Source: Rhodovibrionaceae bacterium (GTDB lineage Bacteria > Pseudomonadota > Alphaproteobacteria > Kiloniellales > DSM-21159). From it: a stretch of 64,000 nucleotides of DNA. The notes under the pieces are model-generated. The model did no database searches. It worked only from the letters and a program-made list of their open reading frames with translations, and was not told where the DNA came from. Every line of letters begins with the position of its first letter. The stretch's first letter is position 1. The position numbers and the translations under genes are program-made. Below are positions 15,829 to 26,524 of this stretch, one piece after another. Where the stretch lies: contig JANQMX010000002.1 in the NCBI GenBank assembly GCA_028279885.1, positions 31,194-95,193 of the forward strand. Direction: 5' to 3'.

Positions 15829-17031
15829 ATGACTCGTAGCCTTGTCGGCACCCCTGCTCTCTTCATTCCGGGGCCCACCAACGTCCCCGAGCGCGTGCGC
15901 AGCGCGATCGACATTCCGATGGAAGACCAGCGGGCGCCGGACCTGCCCGAGTTCACTCTGCCGCTCTTCGCCGACCTCAAGAAGGTCTTCAAAACCGAAA
16001 GTGGCCAGGTCTTCCTCTTCCCGTCCTCAGGCACCGGTGGCTGGGAAGCGGCCATGACCAACACCCTGTCGCCGGGCGACAAGGTGCTGATCGCCAGCTT
16101 CGGCCAGTTCTCCCATCTCTGGGTCGATCTCTGCCAGCGTCAGGGCTTCGATGTCGAGGTGGTCGACGTCGACTGGGGCGAGGGCGTGCCGGTCGAGCGC
16201 TTCCAGGAGATCCTGGCCGCCGACACAGAGCATGAGATCAAGGCGGTGCTCGCCACCCACAACGAGACAGCGACGGGCGTGACCAGCGACATCGCCGGCG
16301 TGCGCGGCGCGCTCGATGCGGCCGGCCATCCGGCCATGCTGTTCGTCGATGGGGTCAGCTCCATCGCCAGCATCGATTTCCGCATGGACGAGTGGGGCGT
16401 CGACGTCGCCGTCTCCGGCTCGCAGAAGGGCTTCATGCTGCCGGCTGGCTTGGCCATCGTCTGTTTCAGCCAGAAGGCGCTTAAGGCGGCGGGCAGTGCC
16501 ACCTCGCGCCGCTGCTATTTCGACATCGCCGACATGATCCGCACCAACAAGGACGGCTACTTCCCCTATACCCCGCCCATGTCGCTCATCCGCGGCCTGC
16601 GCGCCTCGGTGGACATGCTCTTCGAGGAAGGGCTGGAGAACGTCTTCGCTCGCCACTACCGCCTGGCAGAAGCCGTGCGCCGCGCCGTCTCGGCCTGGGG
16701 GCTCAGCCTCTGTGCTACGGAGCCGAAGTGGCACTCGGATACGGTGAGCGCGATCTACCTGCCGGAGGGCGTCGATTCCGGTGCCTTCGTGAAGTACGCC
16801 TATCAACAGTACGGCATCTCCTACGGTGTCGGCCTGTCGAAGGTCGCCGGGCGCGTGTTCCGTATCGGCCATCTCGGTGCGCTCAACGAAACCATGATCC
16901 TCTCGATCATCGGCGCGACGGAGCTGGTGATGCGCGACTTCGACGTCGCCTTCCAGACCGGCAGCGGTGTTGCCGCGGCCGTGGAGTATCTGCACGAAAG
17001 CAATAAGAACATCCGCGACATCGCCGCCTAG
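15829..17031 (+). CDS. sgaA: Serine-glyoxylate aminotransferase
   Basis: 400-residue class V PLP aminotransferase that makes hydroxypyruvate and glycine from serine and glyoxylate, a core serine-cycle step. Motifs: FIPGPTNVPERV at the start, FPSSGTGGWEAAM (PLP phosphate binding), FVDGVSSIASIDFRMDEW and the PLP-lysine site VSGSQKGFMLPAGLA. ATG at 15829 follows AGGAGGA; the open frame upstream overlaps the promoter region. First gene of the rightward C1 operon, with 36 bases to mtkA. Confidence 0.95.
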   Translation: MTRSLVGTPALFIPGPTNVPERVRSAIDIPMEDQRAPDLPEFTLPLFADLKKVFKTESGQVFLFPSSGTGGWEAAMTNTLSPGDKVLIASFGQFSHLWVDLCQRQGFDVEVVDVDWGEGVPVERFQEILAADTEHEIKAVLATHNETATGVTSDIAGVRGALDAAGHPAMLFVDGVSSIASIDFRMDEWGVDVAVSGSQKGFMLPAGLAIVCFSQKALKAAGSATSRRCYFDIADMIRTNKDGYFPYTPPMSLIRGLRASVDMLFEEGLENVFARHYRLAEAVRRAVSAWGLSLCATEPKWHSDTVSAIYLPEGVDSGAFVKYAYQQYGISYGVGLSKVAGRVFRIGHLGALNETMILSIIGATELVMRDFDVAFQTGSGVAAAVEYLHESNKNIRDIAA

Positions 17032-17067
17032 CGGCTCCGAAACAACGAGCGGCGAGGGAGGGATGCC

Positions 17068-18267
17068 ATGGATATCCATGAGTATCAGGCCAAGGAGATT
17101 CTGACTGGTTTTGGCGTGAAGACGCCGCGTGGCGGGCTGGCCTACAGCCCCGAGCAGGCGGCCTACCGGGCCCACGAAATCGGCGGCGAAAAGTGGGTCG
17201 TCAAGGCGCAGATCCACAGTGGGGCGCGCGGCAAGGCCGGCGGCATCAAGCTGTGCAGCGACGAGCATGCCGTGTTTGACGCGGCCAACGAGATGTTCGG
17301 AAAGCGCCTGGTGACCAATCAGTCCGGCCCGGGCGGCAAGGTGGTCTACCGCGTCTACGTGGAAGAGGCGGCCAACATCGAGAAAGAGTTCTATCTCGGT
17401 TTGGTGCTCGACCGCACCACCGAGCGGATCATGGTCGTCGCCTCCAAGGCGGGTGGCATGGAGGTCGAAGAGATCGTCCGGTCGCAACCGGCCTCGATCA
17501 TTCGCGCCGTAATCGACCCGGCGGTCGGCCTGACCGAATTCCAGGCCCGCGAGATCGCCTTCGGCTTGGATCTCAATCCGAGCCAGGTGCAGCAGGCGGT
17601 CAAGATCATCAACGGCTGCTATCGCGCCTTCCGCGATCTCGACGCCACCATGGTGGAGATCAATCCGCTGATCGTCACGGAGGAGGGCACTTTGATCGCC
17701 CTCGATGCCAAGATGTCCTTCGACGACAACGCGCTCTTCCGCCGCCCGGAAATCGCCGAGCTGCGCGACAAGAGCCAGGAGGACCCCCGGGAGACGCAGG
17801 CCGCCGACCGCGGGCTCGCCTACGTCGGACTCGAGGGTAACATCGGCTGCATCGTCAACGGCGCCGGTCTTGCCATGGCGACCATGGACATGATCAAGCT
17901 GGCCGGCGGCAGCCCGGCCAACTTCCTGGACATCGGCGGCGGCGCCTCGCCTGAGCGGGTGGCCAAGGCCTTCCGCCTGGTGCGCTCCGACGAGAACGTC
18001 CAGGCCATCCTGGTCAACATCTTCGCTGGCATCAATCGCTGCGACTGGGTGGCCGAGGGCATCGTCCAGGCCTTGGAGAACAACCCGGTCGGCATCCCCG
18101 TGGTGGTCCGGCTTTCCGGCACGCACGTCGAGGAGGGCCGCAAGATCCTGGCTCAGAGCGGCTTGCCGATCATCCGTGCGGCGACCCTGTCGGAGGCGGC
18201 CGAGCGCGCCGTTTACGCCTGGAAGCAAAACAACGAACACGACGTCAAGCTGGCGGCCTCGTCATGA
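17068..18267 (+). CDS. mtkA: Malate-CoA ligase (malate thiokinase) beta subunit
   Basis: 399-residue ATP-grasp subunit of the succinyl-CoA synthetase type. Opening [20 protein letters not shown] and the nucleotide-site region [20 protein letters not shown] are typical. The metal-site [12 protein letters not shown] and the C-terminal [25 protein letters not shown] (CoA-ligase half) follow. Succinyl-CoA synthetase would look alike, but the context (sga-mtkA-mtkB-hpr-ppc-glyA) matches the serine-cycle malate thiokinase that converts malate to malyl-CoA. Good Shine-Dalgarno (GAGGGAGG). Overlaps mtkB by four bases. Confidence 0.92.
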   Translation: MDIHEYQAKEILTGFGVKTPRGGLAYSPEQAAYRAHEIGGEKWVVKAQIHSGARGKAGGIKLCSDEHAVFDAANEMFGKRLVTNQSGPGGKVVYRVYVEEAANIEKEFYLGLVLDRTTERIMVVASKAGGMEVEEIVRSQPASIIRAVIDPAVGLTEFQAREIAFGLDLNPSQVQQAVKIINGCYRAFRDLDATMVEINPLIVTEEGTLIALDAKMSFDDNALFRRPEIAELRDKSQEDPRETQAADRGLAYVGLEGNIGCIVNGAGLAMATMDMIKLAGGSPANFLDIGGGASPERVAKAFRLVRSDENVQAILVNIFAGINRCDWVAEGIVQALENNPVGIPVVVRLSGTHVEEGRKILAQSGLPIIRAATLSEAAERAVYAWKQNNEHDVKLAASS

Positions 18268-19154
18268 GCATTCTGATCGATCAAACGACTCCCCTCCTGG
18301 TCCAGGGAATCACCGGGCGCATCGCCTCCTTTCACACCAAGGAGATGCTGGAGTACGGCACCAACGTAGTCGGCGGCGTCGTCCCCGGCCGCGGCGGCGA
18401 GACGGCCCAAGGCCTACCGGTGTTCGACACCATGAAGGAGGCGGTGGCCTCCACTGGCGCCAAGGCGAGCCTTGTGCTGGTGCCGCCGCCCTATGCGGCG
18501 GACTCGATCATGGAAGCCGCCGACTCCGGCATCCGCCTCTGCATCGCCATCACCGACGGCATCCCGGCCCAGGACATGATGCGGGTGAAGCGCTACATGT
18601 GGCGCTACCGGCAGGAGCGGCGCATGCGCCTCATCGGCCCCAACTGCGCCGGCATCATCAGCCCGGGCAAGGCGCTGATGGGCATCATGCCCGGCCACAT
18701 CTACGTGCCGGGGAACGTCGGCATCGTCGGGCGTTCCGGCACCCTGGGATACGAGGCCGCCTCGCAGATGAAAGAGGCCGGCATCGGTGTCTCCACCAGC
18801 GTCGGCATCGGTGGCGACCCGATCAACGGCAGCTCCTTCCGCGACATCCTGCAGCTCTTCGAGGAAGACCCGGAGACGCACGCCGTGGTGATGATCGGCG
18901 AGATCGGCGGGCCGCAGGAAGCCGCTGCCGCGCAGTACATCCTCAAGCACATGAGCAAGCCCGTCGTCGCCTACGTCGCTGGCCTCAGCGCTCCAAAAGG
19001 AAAAAAGATGGGCCACGCCGGTGCGATCATCTCGGCCTTCGGCGAGAGCGCGCCGGAGAAAGTGGAAATCCTCCGCGACGTCGGCGCCACCATCGCCGAA
19101 ACCCCGGCGGACATCGGCAACACGGTTTCGCAGGTCCTCAAGAAGGCCGCGTAA
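18264..19154 (+). CDS. mtkB: Malate-CoA ligase (malate thiokinase) alpha subunit
   Basis: 296-residue CoA-binding subunit. The Rossmann CoA site is [33 protein letters not shown] lies mid-protein, [14 protein letters not shown] starts the ligase domain, and the phospho-histidine motif is [15 protein letters not shown] near residue 252. It forms the heteromeric ligase with MtkA; the four-base ATGA overlap couples their translation. Confidence 0.93.
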   Translation: MSILIDQTTPLLVQGITGRIASFHTKEMLEYGTNVVGGVVPGRGGETAQGLPVFDTMKEAVASTGAKASLVLVPPPYAADSIMEAADSGIRLCIAITDGIPAQDMMRVKRYMWRYRQERRMRLIGPNCAGIISPGKALMGIMPGHIYVPGNVGIVGRSGTLGYEAASQMKEAGIGVSTSVGIGGDPINGSSFRDILQLFEEDPETHAVVMIGEIGGPQEAAAAQYILKHMSKPVVAYVAGLSAPKGKKMGHAGAIISAFGESAPEKVEILRDVGATIAETPADIGNTVSQVLKKAA

Positions 19155-19165
19155 GGGAGAGAAGA

Positions 19166-20140
19166 ATGATGACTCAGCCAAGGGTACTGGTGACGCGCCG
19201 CTGGCCGGAAGCTGTCGAAGCCGCCATCGCAGACCGCTTCGACGCCATCTTCAACGAGTCCGACCGGCCGCTGTCGAACGACGACTTCAAGCTCGCCTTC
19301 AAAGAGGTCGACGCCATCCTGCCGACCGTGACCGATCACATCGGCGCCTCGCTTTTCGAGGCCGCCGACACGCGCACGCGGATCCTCGCCAACTATGGCG
19401 TCGGCTTCAATCACATCGACGTGGACGCGGCAAAGGGGCGTGGCATGGTGGTCACCAACACGCCCGACGTTCTGAGCGAGTGCACGGCCGATCTCGCGAT
19501 GACCCTGATGCTGATGGCGGCACGCCGCGTCTCCGAGGGTGAGCGCGAGGTGCGCGATGGCGAATGGAGCGGCTGGCGGCCGACCCATCTGCTGGGCACC
19601 AAGATCTCCGGCAAGACGCTGGGCCTGGTCGGTTTCGGGCGTATCGGCCGCGAGGTTGCACGGCGGGCGCACCACGGCTTCGGCATGACGGTGAAGGTCT
19701 TCAACCGCTCGCCGGTCGATCCGGCCGTGCTGCGCGCCTTCGGCGCCGAGCAGGTCGCCAGCCTCGAGGAACTGCTGCCGCAGTGCGACTTCGTTTCGCT
19801 GCATTGCCAGGGCGGCGCCGACAACCGGCATCTGATCGACGCGCGGCGGCTCAACCAGATGAAGCCGACCGCCTACCTGATCAACACCGCGCGCGGCGAG
19901 GTGGTCGACGAGAAGGCCCTGGCCCAGGCGCTCTGGTTCGAGACCATCGCCGGCGCCGGCCTCGACGTCTACGACGGCGAGCCTTCCGTGCATCCGGACC
20001 TGCGGGCTTGCGACAATGCCGTACTGCTGCCGCATCTCGGCAGCGCCACCTTCGAGACGCGAGAGGCCATGGGCTTTCGCGTCATCGAGAACTTGCAGGA
20101 CTTCTTCGCTGGCCGCACGCCGCGTGATCGGGTGATCTGA
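19166..20140 (+). CDS. hprA: Hydroxypyruvate / glyoxylate reductase (D-2-hydroxyacid dehydrogenase)
   Basis: 324-residue NAD(P)-dependent D-2-hydroxyacid dehydrogenase. The dinucleotide motif GLVGFGRIGREVARRA is near residue 153. Catalytic residues are in NTARGEVVDE (Arg), GLDVYDGEP (Glu) and LLPHLGSAT (His). In the serine cycle it reduces hydroxypyruvate to glycerate; the assignment rests on operon position, since paralogues reduce glyoxylate or other 2-oxo acids. ATG at 19166 follows AGGGAGAG. Stop and ppc start overlap (TGATG). Confidence 0.9.
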   Translation: MMTQPRVLVTRRWPEAVEAAIADRFDAIFNESDRPLSNDDFKLAFKEVDAILPTVTDHIGASLFEAADTRTRILANYGVGFNHIDVDAAKGRGMVVTNTPDVLSECTADLAMTLMLMAARRVSEGEREVRDGEWSGWRPTHLLGTKISGKTLGLVGFGRIGREVARRAHHGFGMTVKVFNRSPVDPAVLRAFGAEQVASLEELLPQCDFVSLHCQGGADNRHLIDARRLNQMKPTAYLINTARGEVVDEKALAQALWFETIAGAGLDVYDGEPSVHPDLRACDNAVLLPHLGSATFETREAMGFRVIENLQDFFAGRTPRDRVI

Positions 20141-22887
20141 TGTTTGCGGCGCAAGCCGACGTCATGACGTTGGCTGCGACCGACGCGCAGCCGATCGAAG
20201 TCGTCACCGACCGCCATGGCGAGGAGGTCATCGACCTGCTGCACGGTCTTCTGGAAGGCGTGATCAAGCAGCATGCGCCCCCCGTGCGCGATGTGCTCAA
20301 GGGCGGTGCGACGGCTCAGGCCCTGCGCGGCGAACGGCGACTGTCGGCCCTGCAGGCTGTCGGCATCTGGTTTCAACTGCTCGGCATCGCCAACGAGCGC
20401 AACGTGACGCGGCAGCGTCGCCTGATCGAGATGGGCGGTGGCCCGGACGCGGCGCAAGGCTCTTTCTCTCGCGTGCTGGCGGAGGCGGCGGCCGAAGGCA
20501 CCGAGCCGGCAGCTGTCGCAAGCCTGCTCGCTGCCTTGGATATCGGCCCGACGATCACGGCGCATCCGACCGAAGCCAAGCGGGTGACGGTGCTGGAAAT
20601 CCATCGGCGCATCTATCGCAAGCTGGCTGAGCTGGAAACGCAGCGTTGGACTGCCGGCGAGCGCGAGCAGCTGGTGCGCGATCTGCGCAACGAGATCGAT
20701 CTTCTCTGGATGACCGGCGAGCTGCGTCTCGACCGCCCCACCTTGGACCAGGAGATCGCCTGGGGGCAGCATTTCTTCCGCGATGTGCTGTTCGACAGCA
20801 CGCCGCTGCTCTATGAGCGGCTGGAGCAGGCGGTGGGGCGCCACTACCCCGAGGGCGGCGTGCGGGTCCCGGCTTTCATGCGCTTCGCCTCCTGGATCGG
20901 CGGCGACCGCGACGGCAATCCCAACGTGACCGCGAAGGTGACGCGGGCCGCCCTGGCCAGCAACCGGGCCACGGCGGTCGTCCACTATCGCGAGAAGGTC
21001 GGCGAGCTGGTCCGTGTGTTGAGCATCAGCGCCAATGCGATCGCTATCCCAACGACACTCGTCGAGCGGCTGGCCCAGCTTGAGGCCGAGTGCGACAGCG
21101 GCAAGGCTCTGGCCAAGCGCAACCCGGCAGAGCTCTTCCGCCAGTATCTCATGGCCGTCGACAAGAAGCTGGCGGCGATGCAGGAGCGGGGCAGCGACCG
21201 AAGCCTGGCCTACCGCAGCCCGCGACAGCTTGCCGACGACCTCTTGGTCATGGAGCGGGCGCTTCTCGAGCTGGGCTCACACAGCCTGGCTTGCGGACTC
21301 ATTCGCCCGCTGCGCTGGCAGGTGGAGACCTTCGGCTTCCGCAGCGTCTCGCTCGACATCCGGCAGAACGCCACGGTGATCAACCAGGCGGCGCTGGAGG
21401 TGCTGCGCCACAACGGCCATGACGGCCTGGAGCTCGGGACGCCGGCCTGGTCCGCCGCCCTGCGCCAGGCCCTCAACGCGCAGGAGCCCGCACCCTCGCT
21501 GCCGGAAGAGCTGTCGGAGATGAGCCGCGAGACCGTGGCGCTCTTCTCGCTGCTGCGCGACGTGGAGAACGGCACGGACCCGCGGGCGATCGGCGCCTTC
21601 ATCCTCAGCATGACCACTTCGGCCGAGGACCTCCTGGCCGTTTGCCTCCTGGCCCGTATGGTCAATCTGCACGTCGGCGGCGATGTTACCGGCCCGCTGG
21701 CCCTGCGCGTGGTGCCGCTGTTCGAGACCATCGACGACTTGCGCCGCGCACCGGAGATCCTGCGCGGCTTCCTGGAGGTGCCCTTGGTCCGGCGCTCTCT
21801 GCGTGCCCAGGGCAACGCTATGGAGATCATGCTGGGCTATTCGGACTCCAATAAGGACGGCGGCTTCTTCTGCTCCACCTGGGAGGTCAGCAAGGCGCAG
21901 AAGAAGCTGGTTGCGGCTGGCCAGGCGCTCGGCATTGGCGTCCGCTTCTTCCATGGCCGCGGCGGCTCGGTCAGCCGTGGCGGCGCGCCGACCGGGCGGG
22001 CCGTGGCCGCGCAGCCGGCCGGAACCGTCAACGGAGCGATGCGGCTGACCGAGCAGGGCGAGGTGGTGTCCTCCAAGTACGCCAACGGCCCGACGGCGCG
22101 GTTCCAGATGGAGTTGCTGTCGGCCAGCGTGCTGGCCCACTCGCTGCGGCCGGCCTCGAGCAGCGCCGCCACCAGCAAGCCGGAGTTCGAAGAGGCGCTG
22201 GAAGCGCTCTCCGGCCTGTCGCAGGTCGCCTATTGCCAGCTGCTCGCTCAGCCAGGCTTTCTCGGCTACTTCCAGTCGGCCAGTCCGGTCGAGGAACTGG
22301 CTCTGCTCAAGATCGGCTCGCGCCCGGCGCGGCGCTTCGGCGCCGCCAGCCTGGCCGATCTGCGTGCCATCCCCTGGGTCTTCGCCTGGACCCAGAACCG
22401 CCATCTCCTGACCGGCTGGTACGGCATCGGCCGCGCCCTTCAGGCCTTCGTCGACGTGCGCGGCAGCGAAGGCCGCAAGCTGCTGGCGGAACTCTTCGCC
22501 GAGTCGCCGGTCTTCCGACTGATCGTCGACGAAGCGGAAAAGACGCTCTACCAGGCCGACATGGACATCGCCGCGCTCTATGCCGAGCTGGCCCCGGCGG
22601 AGGTCCCGGCAGGCGATATCCTGACCAGCGTGCGCCAGGAATACGATAGGACCTGCGAGGAGATCCGGTCGCTGACCGGCAGCGGCGAGATCGCCGAGCG
22701 CTTCCCCTCCTTCCGGCAGAGAATGGACCGGGTGCGCGACTTGGTCGCCGCGACCAACCGTCAGCAGGTCGAGCTGCTGCGCGATCTGCGCCGGCGGCCG
22801 CCTGGCGACCCGGCCCGCGAAGAAACCATCGTACCGCTCCTCATGTCGATGAACTGCATCGCCAGTGGCCTCGGCTGGACCGGCTAA
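20140..22887 (+). CDS. ppc: Phosphoenolpyruvate carboxylase
   Basis: 915-residue PEP carboxylase that makes oxaloacetate from PEP and bicarbonate, the CO2-fixing step of the serine cycle. All core motifs are present: TAHPTEAKR (catalytic His, near residue 145), WIGGDRDGNPNVT, LGYSDSNKDGGF and FFHGRGGSVSRGGAPTG. The C-terminus ends NCIASGLGWTG rather than the common RNTG, but keeps the terminal Gly. Such ends may be characteristic of the methylotroph-type enzymes. Translationally coupled to hprA. Confidence 0.95.
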   Translation: MFAAQADVMTLAATDAQPIEVVTDRHGEEVIDLLHGLLEGVIKQHAPPVRDVLKGGATAQALRGERRLSALQAVGIWFQLLGIANERNVTRQRRLIEMGGGPDAAQGSFSRVLAEAAAEGTEPAAVASLLAALDIGPTITAHPTEAKRVTVLEIHRRIYRKLAELETQRWTAGEREQLVRDLRNEIDLLWMTGELRLDRPTLDQEIAWGQHFFRDVLFDSTPLLYERLEQAVGRHYPEGGVRVPAFMRFASWIGGDRDGNPNVTAKVTRAALASNRATAVVHYREKVGELVRVLSISANAIAIPTTLVERLAQLEAECDSGKALAKRNPAELFRQYLMAVDKKLAAMQERGSDRSLAYRSPRQLADDLLVMERALLELGSHSLACGLIRPLRWQVETFGFRSVSLDIRQNATVINQAALEVLRHNGHDGLELGTPAWSAALRQALNAQEPAPSLPEELSEMSRETVALFSLLRDVENGTDPRAIGAFILSMTTSAEDLLAVCLLARMVNLHVGGDVTGPLALRVVPLFETIDDLRRAPEILRGFLEVPLVRRSLRAQGNAMEIMLGYSDSNKDGGFFCSTWEVSKAQKKLVAAGQALGIGVRFFHGRGGSVSRGGAPTGRAVAAQPAGTVNGAMRLTEQGEVVSSKYANGPTARFQMELLSASVLAHSLRPASSSAATSKPEFEEALEALSGLSQVAYCQLLAQPGFLGYFQSASPVEELALLKIGSRPARRFGAASLADLRAIPWVFAWTQNRHLLTGWYGIGRALQAFVDVRGSEGRKLLAELFAESPVFRLIVDEAEKTLYQADMDIAALYAELAPAEVPAGDILTSVRQEYDRTCEEIRSLTGSGEIAERFPSFRQRMDRVRDLVAATNRQQVELLRDLRRRPPGDPAREETIVPLLMSMNCIASGLGWTG

Positions 22888-22913
22888 CCCTTACCCTGAA
22901 GTGAGAGGACATC

Positions 22914-24218
22914 ATGCTGCAGAATGCCGTTGCCTATGCTGACGACCAACAGTCGGATTTCTTCACGGCCAGCCTCGCCGAGAGCGACCCGGCGCTGGCC
23001 CAAGCCGTCAAGGACGAGCTGCACCGGCAGCAGACCGAGATCGAGCTGATCGCCTCGGAGAACATCGTCTCGCGCGCCGTGCTCGAAGCGCAGGGCTCGG
23101 TGCTCACCAACAAGTATGCAGAGGGCTATCCCGGCCGGCGCTACTACGGCGGCTGCGAGTACGTCGATGTCGCCGAGGACCTGGCACGGCAGCGCGCCCG
23201 CGAGCTTTTCGGCTGCGACTTCGTCAACGTGCAGCCCCACTCCGGCGCGCAGGCCAATCAGGCCGTCTTCTTCGCTTTGCTGCAGCCGGGCGATACCTTC
23301 CTCGGCCTCAACCTCGCGGCGGGCGGGCATCTGACCCACGGCTCGCCGGTCAACATCTCGGGCAAGTGGTTCAACGCCGTGCCCTACGGCGTCCATGAGG
23401 ACACACATCGGATCGACTACGACGAGGTGGCGCGTCTCGCCGAGCAGCACAAGCCGAAGCTGATCGTCGCCGGCGGTTCGGCCTATGCCCGGCACATCGA
23501 CTTCGCGCGTTTCCGAGAGATCGCCGATGCGGTCGGCGCCTACTTCATGGTCGACATGGCGCACTTCGCCGGCCTGGTCGCCGGCGGCGCGCACCCGAGC
23601 CCCATCCCCCATGCCGACGTGGTCACGACCACCACCCATAAGACGCTGCGCGGACCGCGCGGCGGCATGATCCTCTCGCGCTCGGAGGAGCTCGGCAAGA
23701 AGATCAACTCCGCCGTCTTCCCGGGCCTGCAAGGTGGGCCGCTGATGCACGTCATCGCCGCCAAGGCGGTCGCCTTCGGCGAGGCGCTGCGGCCGGAGTT
23801 CAAGAGCTATGCGGCACAGGTCGTCAGCAATGCGCAAGCCTTGGCCGAGACGCTCAAGCAGGCCGGGCTCGACATCGTCTCCGGCGGGACCGACACGCAC
23901 CTGGCGCTGGTCGATCTCAGGCCCATGGGTGTCACCGGCAAGGCGGCCGAGGCAGCGCTCAGCCGGCACCTCATCACCTGCAACAAGAACGGAATCCCCT
24001 TCGACCCGGAGAAGCCCATGGTCACCTCGGGCATTCGTGTCGGCTCGCCGGCCTGCACCACGCGCGGCTTCGGCACGGCCGAGTTCGAGGAGGTCGGTCA
24101 GATGATCGGCGCTGTCCTCGAGGCCGAGCGCATCGCGTCCGGCGAAGAGCCCGTCCTCTCCGAGGTCAAGGAGCAGGTGCGGCGGCTGACCGAGCGCTTT
24201 CCGATCTACGCAGGCTGA
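22914..24218 (+). CDS. glyA: Serine hydroxymethyltransferase
   Basis: 434-residue PLP enzyme that condenses glycine with methylene-tetrahydrofolate to serine, the C1 entry step of the serine cycle. Motifs: [40 protein letters not shown] and the PLP-lysine site [16 protein letters not shown]. Start ATG follows AGAGGA. Last gene of the operon, probably an operon-dedicated copy; a second housekeeping glyA would be expected elsewhere. Confidence 0.95.
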   Translation: MLQNAVAYADDQQSDFFTASLAESDPALAQAVKDELHRQQTEIELIASENIVSRAVLEAQGSVLTNKYAEGYPGRRYYGGCEYVDVAEDLARQRARELFGCDFVNVQPHSGAQANQAVFFALLQPGDTFLGLNLAAGGHLTHGSPVNISGKWFNAVPYGVHEDTHRIDYDEVARLAEQHKPKLIVAGGSAYARHIDFARFREIADAVGAYFMVDMAHFAGLVAGGAHPSPIPHADVVTTTTHKTLRGPRGGMILSRSEELGKKINSAVFPGLQGGPLMHVIAAKAVAFGEALRPEFKSYAAQVVSNAQALAETLKQAGLDIVSGGTDTHLALVDLRPMGVTGKAAEAALSRHLITCNKNGIPFDPEKPMVTSGIRVGSPACTTRGFGTAEFEEVGQMIGAVLEAERIASGEEPVLSEVKEQVRRLTERFPIYAG

Positions 24219-24228
24219 GGCCTCACAT

Positions 24229-25596
24229 TTAGGTCTTTGCGGCGGTTGGGCGGTCGTTCGGAATGGTGAGCCAGCCGAGGGTCAGCACGGTCAAAAAGAG
24301 GCAGGCGGTCAGCAAGTAGATCGGCCAGTAGGCCGATGTCATGGCGAAGAGCGTGCTGCAGGCCGTCATGCCGACCGTGCCGCCGAGCAGCTGAGCGGTC
24401 ATGCTAACGCCGCCGGCCTCGCCGCGCTTGTCGGGCGGGACGGTGTTCATGACCTCGCGCAGCGAGGGCACGAAGAGGAAAGACATGCAGCCGCCCCAGA
24501 CGATCAGGGCCGGCACCAGCAGGGCATAGCTCTGCCAGATCACGGCAAAGACCAGGCACAACATAGCAAGGGCCGATGCCGCCGCGCCGCGCAGCACCAG
24601 CACGCGGGCGCCGACCTGATCGAGCAGCTTGCCGGCCGGCAAGGACGTCAGAATGGTCGGCACGGTCGAGGCGAGCAGAACGACACCCGCTATCAGGGCA
24701 CCGACGCCGAGACTGTTCTGCAGGTAGAGCGCGACGAAGACGAACACCGCCATCTTGCTGAATTGAGCGGCGAAGATGGTCAGGTTGAAGGCCGTGAAGG
24801 CGCCGTTCCTGAACAGCACGACATCGATCAAAGGCTGCGGCACGCGCCGTTCGATGATGACGAAGAGGACCAGCACGATCGACCCGGCCGCCAGCGCCGC
24901 CCAGATCGCGATGGACTGCCAGCCCCAGTCGGGACCTTGCATGACCGCAAAGACGACCAGGCTCAGTCCGGCCACCAGCGTCAGCGCGCCGGATTTGTCG
25001 AGCTTGATCGCGGCGCCCTCCCGGGGCGGATCCCTCCAAAGGGCCAGGACCATCAGGGCAATCACCACGACGATCGGCGGATTGATCCAGAAGATCCAGC
25101 GCCAGGAGATGAGCTCGGAAAAGAAGCCGCCGGCGATCGGGCCCAGGGAGAGGAAGCAGGTGCCGATCGCGCCGTAGATTCCGATCGCCATGCCGCGCTG
25201 CTCGGGTGGAAAGGCGTGGGTGATGATGGCCAAGGAAGCGGGAAAGATCACCGCGGCTCCGACACCCTGCACGGCACGCATCGAGACCAGCCAAGTACCA
25301 CTTTCGGCGAAGCCCGACGCGAGCGAGGCAAGGCCGAAGATCAGAACGCCGATCACGAACAGCCTTTTCAGCCCGATGATATCGCCCAGCCGTCCCGCTG
25401 CCGCGGCAAGGCCGGCGAACACCAGAAGATAGGCGTTCACCACCCAGTGGGACTCGCTCAGCGTCAGACCGAGCTCGTTGTCGATTGTCGGCAGGGCGAC
25501 GCCGACCACGGTTTCGTCGAACACGACGATCCCCAGGACGCCCCCCATCGCAGCAAGTATCCACCACTTGCGGGTATTCTCGTTGACGTTCAGCAC
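24229..25596 (-). CDS. MFS multidrug-type transporter (DHA2, 14-TM)
   Basis: About 455 residues with some fourteen hydrophobic helices. DHA2 (EmrB/QacA-like) marks include VVFDETVVGVALPTIDNELG in TM1, AAGRLGDIIGLKRLFVIG in loop 2-3 and AVQGVGAAVIFPASLAII in TM4-5 (motif C-like region). I choose GTG at 25594-25596 because GGAGGGGGG lies just upstream; another GTG at 25614 has no such site. It follows the LysR-type gene on the same strand by about 20 bases, so the regulator and pump are probably one operon. Substrate unknown. Confidence 0.87.
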   Translation of the reverse strand: MLNVNENTRKWWILAAMGGVLGIVVFDETVVGVALPTIDNELGLTLSESHWVVNAYLLVFAGLAAAAGRLGDIIGLKRLFVIGVLIFGLASLASGFAESGTWLVSMRAVQGVGAAVIFPASLAIITHAFPPEQRGMAIGIYGAIGTCFLSLGPIAGGFFSELISWRWIFWINPPIVVVIALMVLALWRDPPREGAAIKLDKSGALTLVAGLSLVVFAVMQGPDWGWQSIAIWAALAAGSIVLVLFVIIERRVPQPLIDVVLFRNGAFTAFNLTIFAAQFSKMAVFVFVALYLQNSLGVGALIAGVVLLASTVPTILTSLPAGKLLDQVGARVLVLRGAAASALAMLCLVFAVIWQSYALLVPALIVWGGCMSFLFVPSLREVMNTVPPDKRGEAGGVSMTAQLLGGTVGMTACSTLFAMTSAYWPIYLLTACLFLTVLTLGWLTIPNDRPTAAKT

Positions 25597-25618
25597 GCCC
25601 CCCTCCGACTTCACTCAA

Positions 25619-26524
25619 TCATGCGCCAAGCCTTTCCTGTAGCCGATCACCGGCGGCCAGGACTACCTCCAATGCCCGTCCCACGCGGGAAGGGTTCCAG
25701 ATCAAGCGAGTCGAGACGCGAGGGACGGGAGGTTCCAAGTCGCGGATGACGACGCCTTTCCGCTGCAGGACACGCCAGCCGGCCGGTCCCAGCCCGACGC
25801 AGCCGGCCGTGGCGATGACGAAGAGGATGGTGGCGATCTGGCTGACCTGCTCCACGATGCGCGGCTCGAAGCCGGCCTGCCGGTAGAGCGCCACGTAGAA
25901 GTCGTGTGCCGCCGGGTCGTAGTCGCGTGAGAGGTTGAGGATCGGCTCGCCCTCCAGCTCGGCGATGGCGATGCGCTCCTTGCGGGCCAAGGGGTGGCCC
26001 TCGGGCAGCAGGCAGATGACCGGCTCGGTCATCACCGTCTTGAGCGCCAAGCCGGCGCCGCGCGGCTCGGCGCGCACCATGCCAGCATCGATGGTGCCTT
26101 CACGCAGAGCGGTCATTTGCTCCTTCGCCGTCATCTCGCGAAAGCGGAAGGTAATCTCGGGGGCGACGCTCTGCACCTCGGCCATCAGCCGCGGCATGGC
26201 TTCGAAGGTGGCCGCGCCGATCAGGCCGAAGGTCACGGTGCCGCGTAGGCCACGCGCCGCTTCGCGTGCCCTGAGAACCGTCCGCTCCGCCTTGGCCAGG
26301 ATCTCACCGGCATCCTGGTAGAGCGTGGCGCCGGCCTCGGTCAGCTCGACCAGCCGGCGGTTGCGGCGAAACAGCGGCACGCCCAGACGCCGCTCCAGCT
26401 CCTTCACCTGCTGGCTGACGGCCGATTGGGTGGCATTGAGCCGGACGGCGGCACGCCGGAAATGCAGCTCTTCGGCGACGGTGCAGAAGCTGCGCAGCAG
26501 CTTGAGTTCCAAATCACTGTTCAC
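25619..26524 (-). CDS. LysR-type transcriptional regulator
   Basis: 301 residues. The N-terminal winged helix-turn-helix (residues 4-65: LKLLRSFCTVAEELHFRRAA, then LNATQSAVSQQVKELERRLG) is joined to a periplasmic-binding-protein-like effector domain (about 90-295). First gene of a two-gene leftward operon with the DHA2 pump, and divergent from the P460-like gene. It could be an activator of the pump or of its divergent neighbour. Confidence 0.92.
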   Translation of the reverse strand: MNSDLELKLLRSFCTVAEELHFRRAAVRLNATQSAVSQQVKELERRLGVPLFRRNRRLVELTEAGATLYQDAGEILAKAERTVLRAREAARGLRGTVTFGLIGAATFEAMPRLMAEVQSVAPEITFRFREMTAKEQMTALREGTIDAGMVRAEPRGAGLALKTVMTEPVICLLPEGHPLARKERIAIAELEGEPILNLSRDYDPAAHDFYVALYRQAGFEPRIVEQVSQIATILFVIATAGCVGLGPAGWRVLQRKGVVIRDLEPPVPRVSTRLIWNPSRVGRALEVVLAAGDRLQERLGA

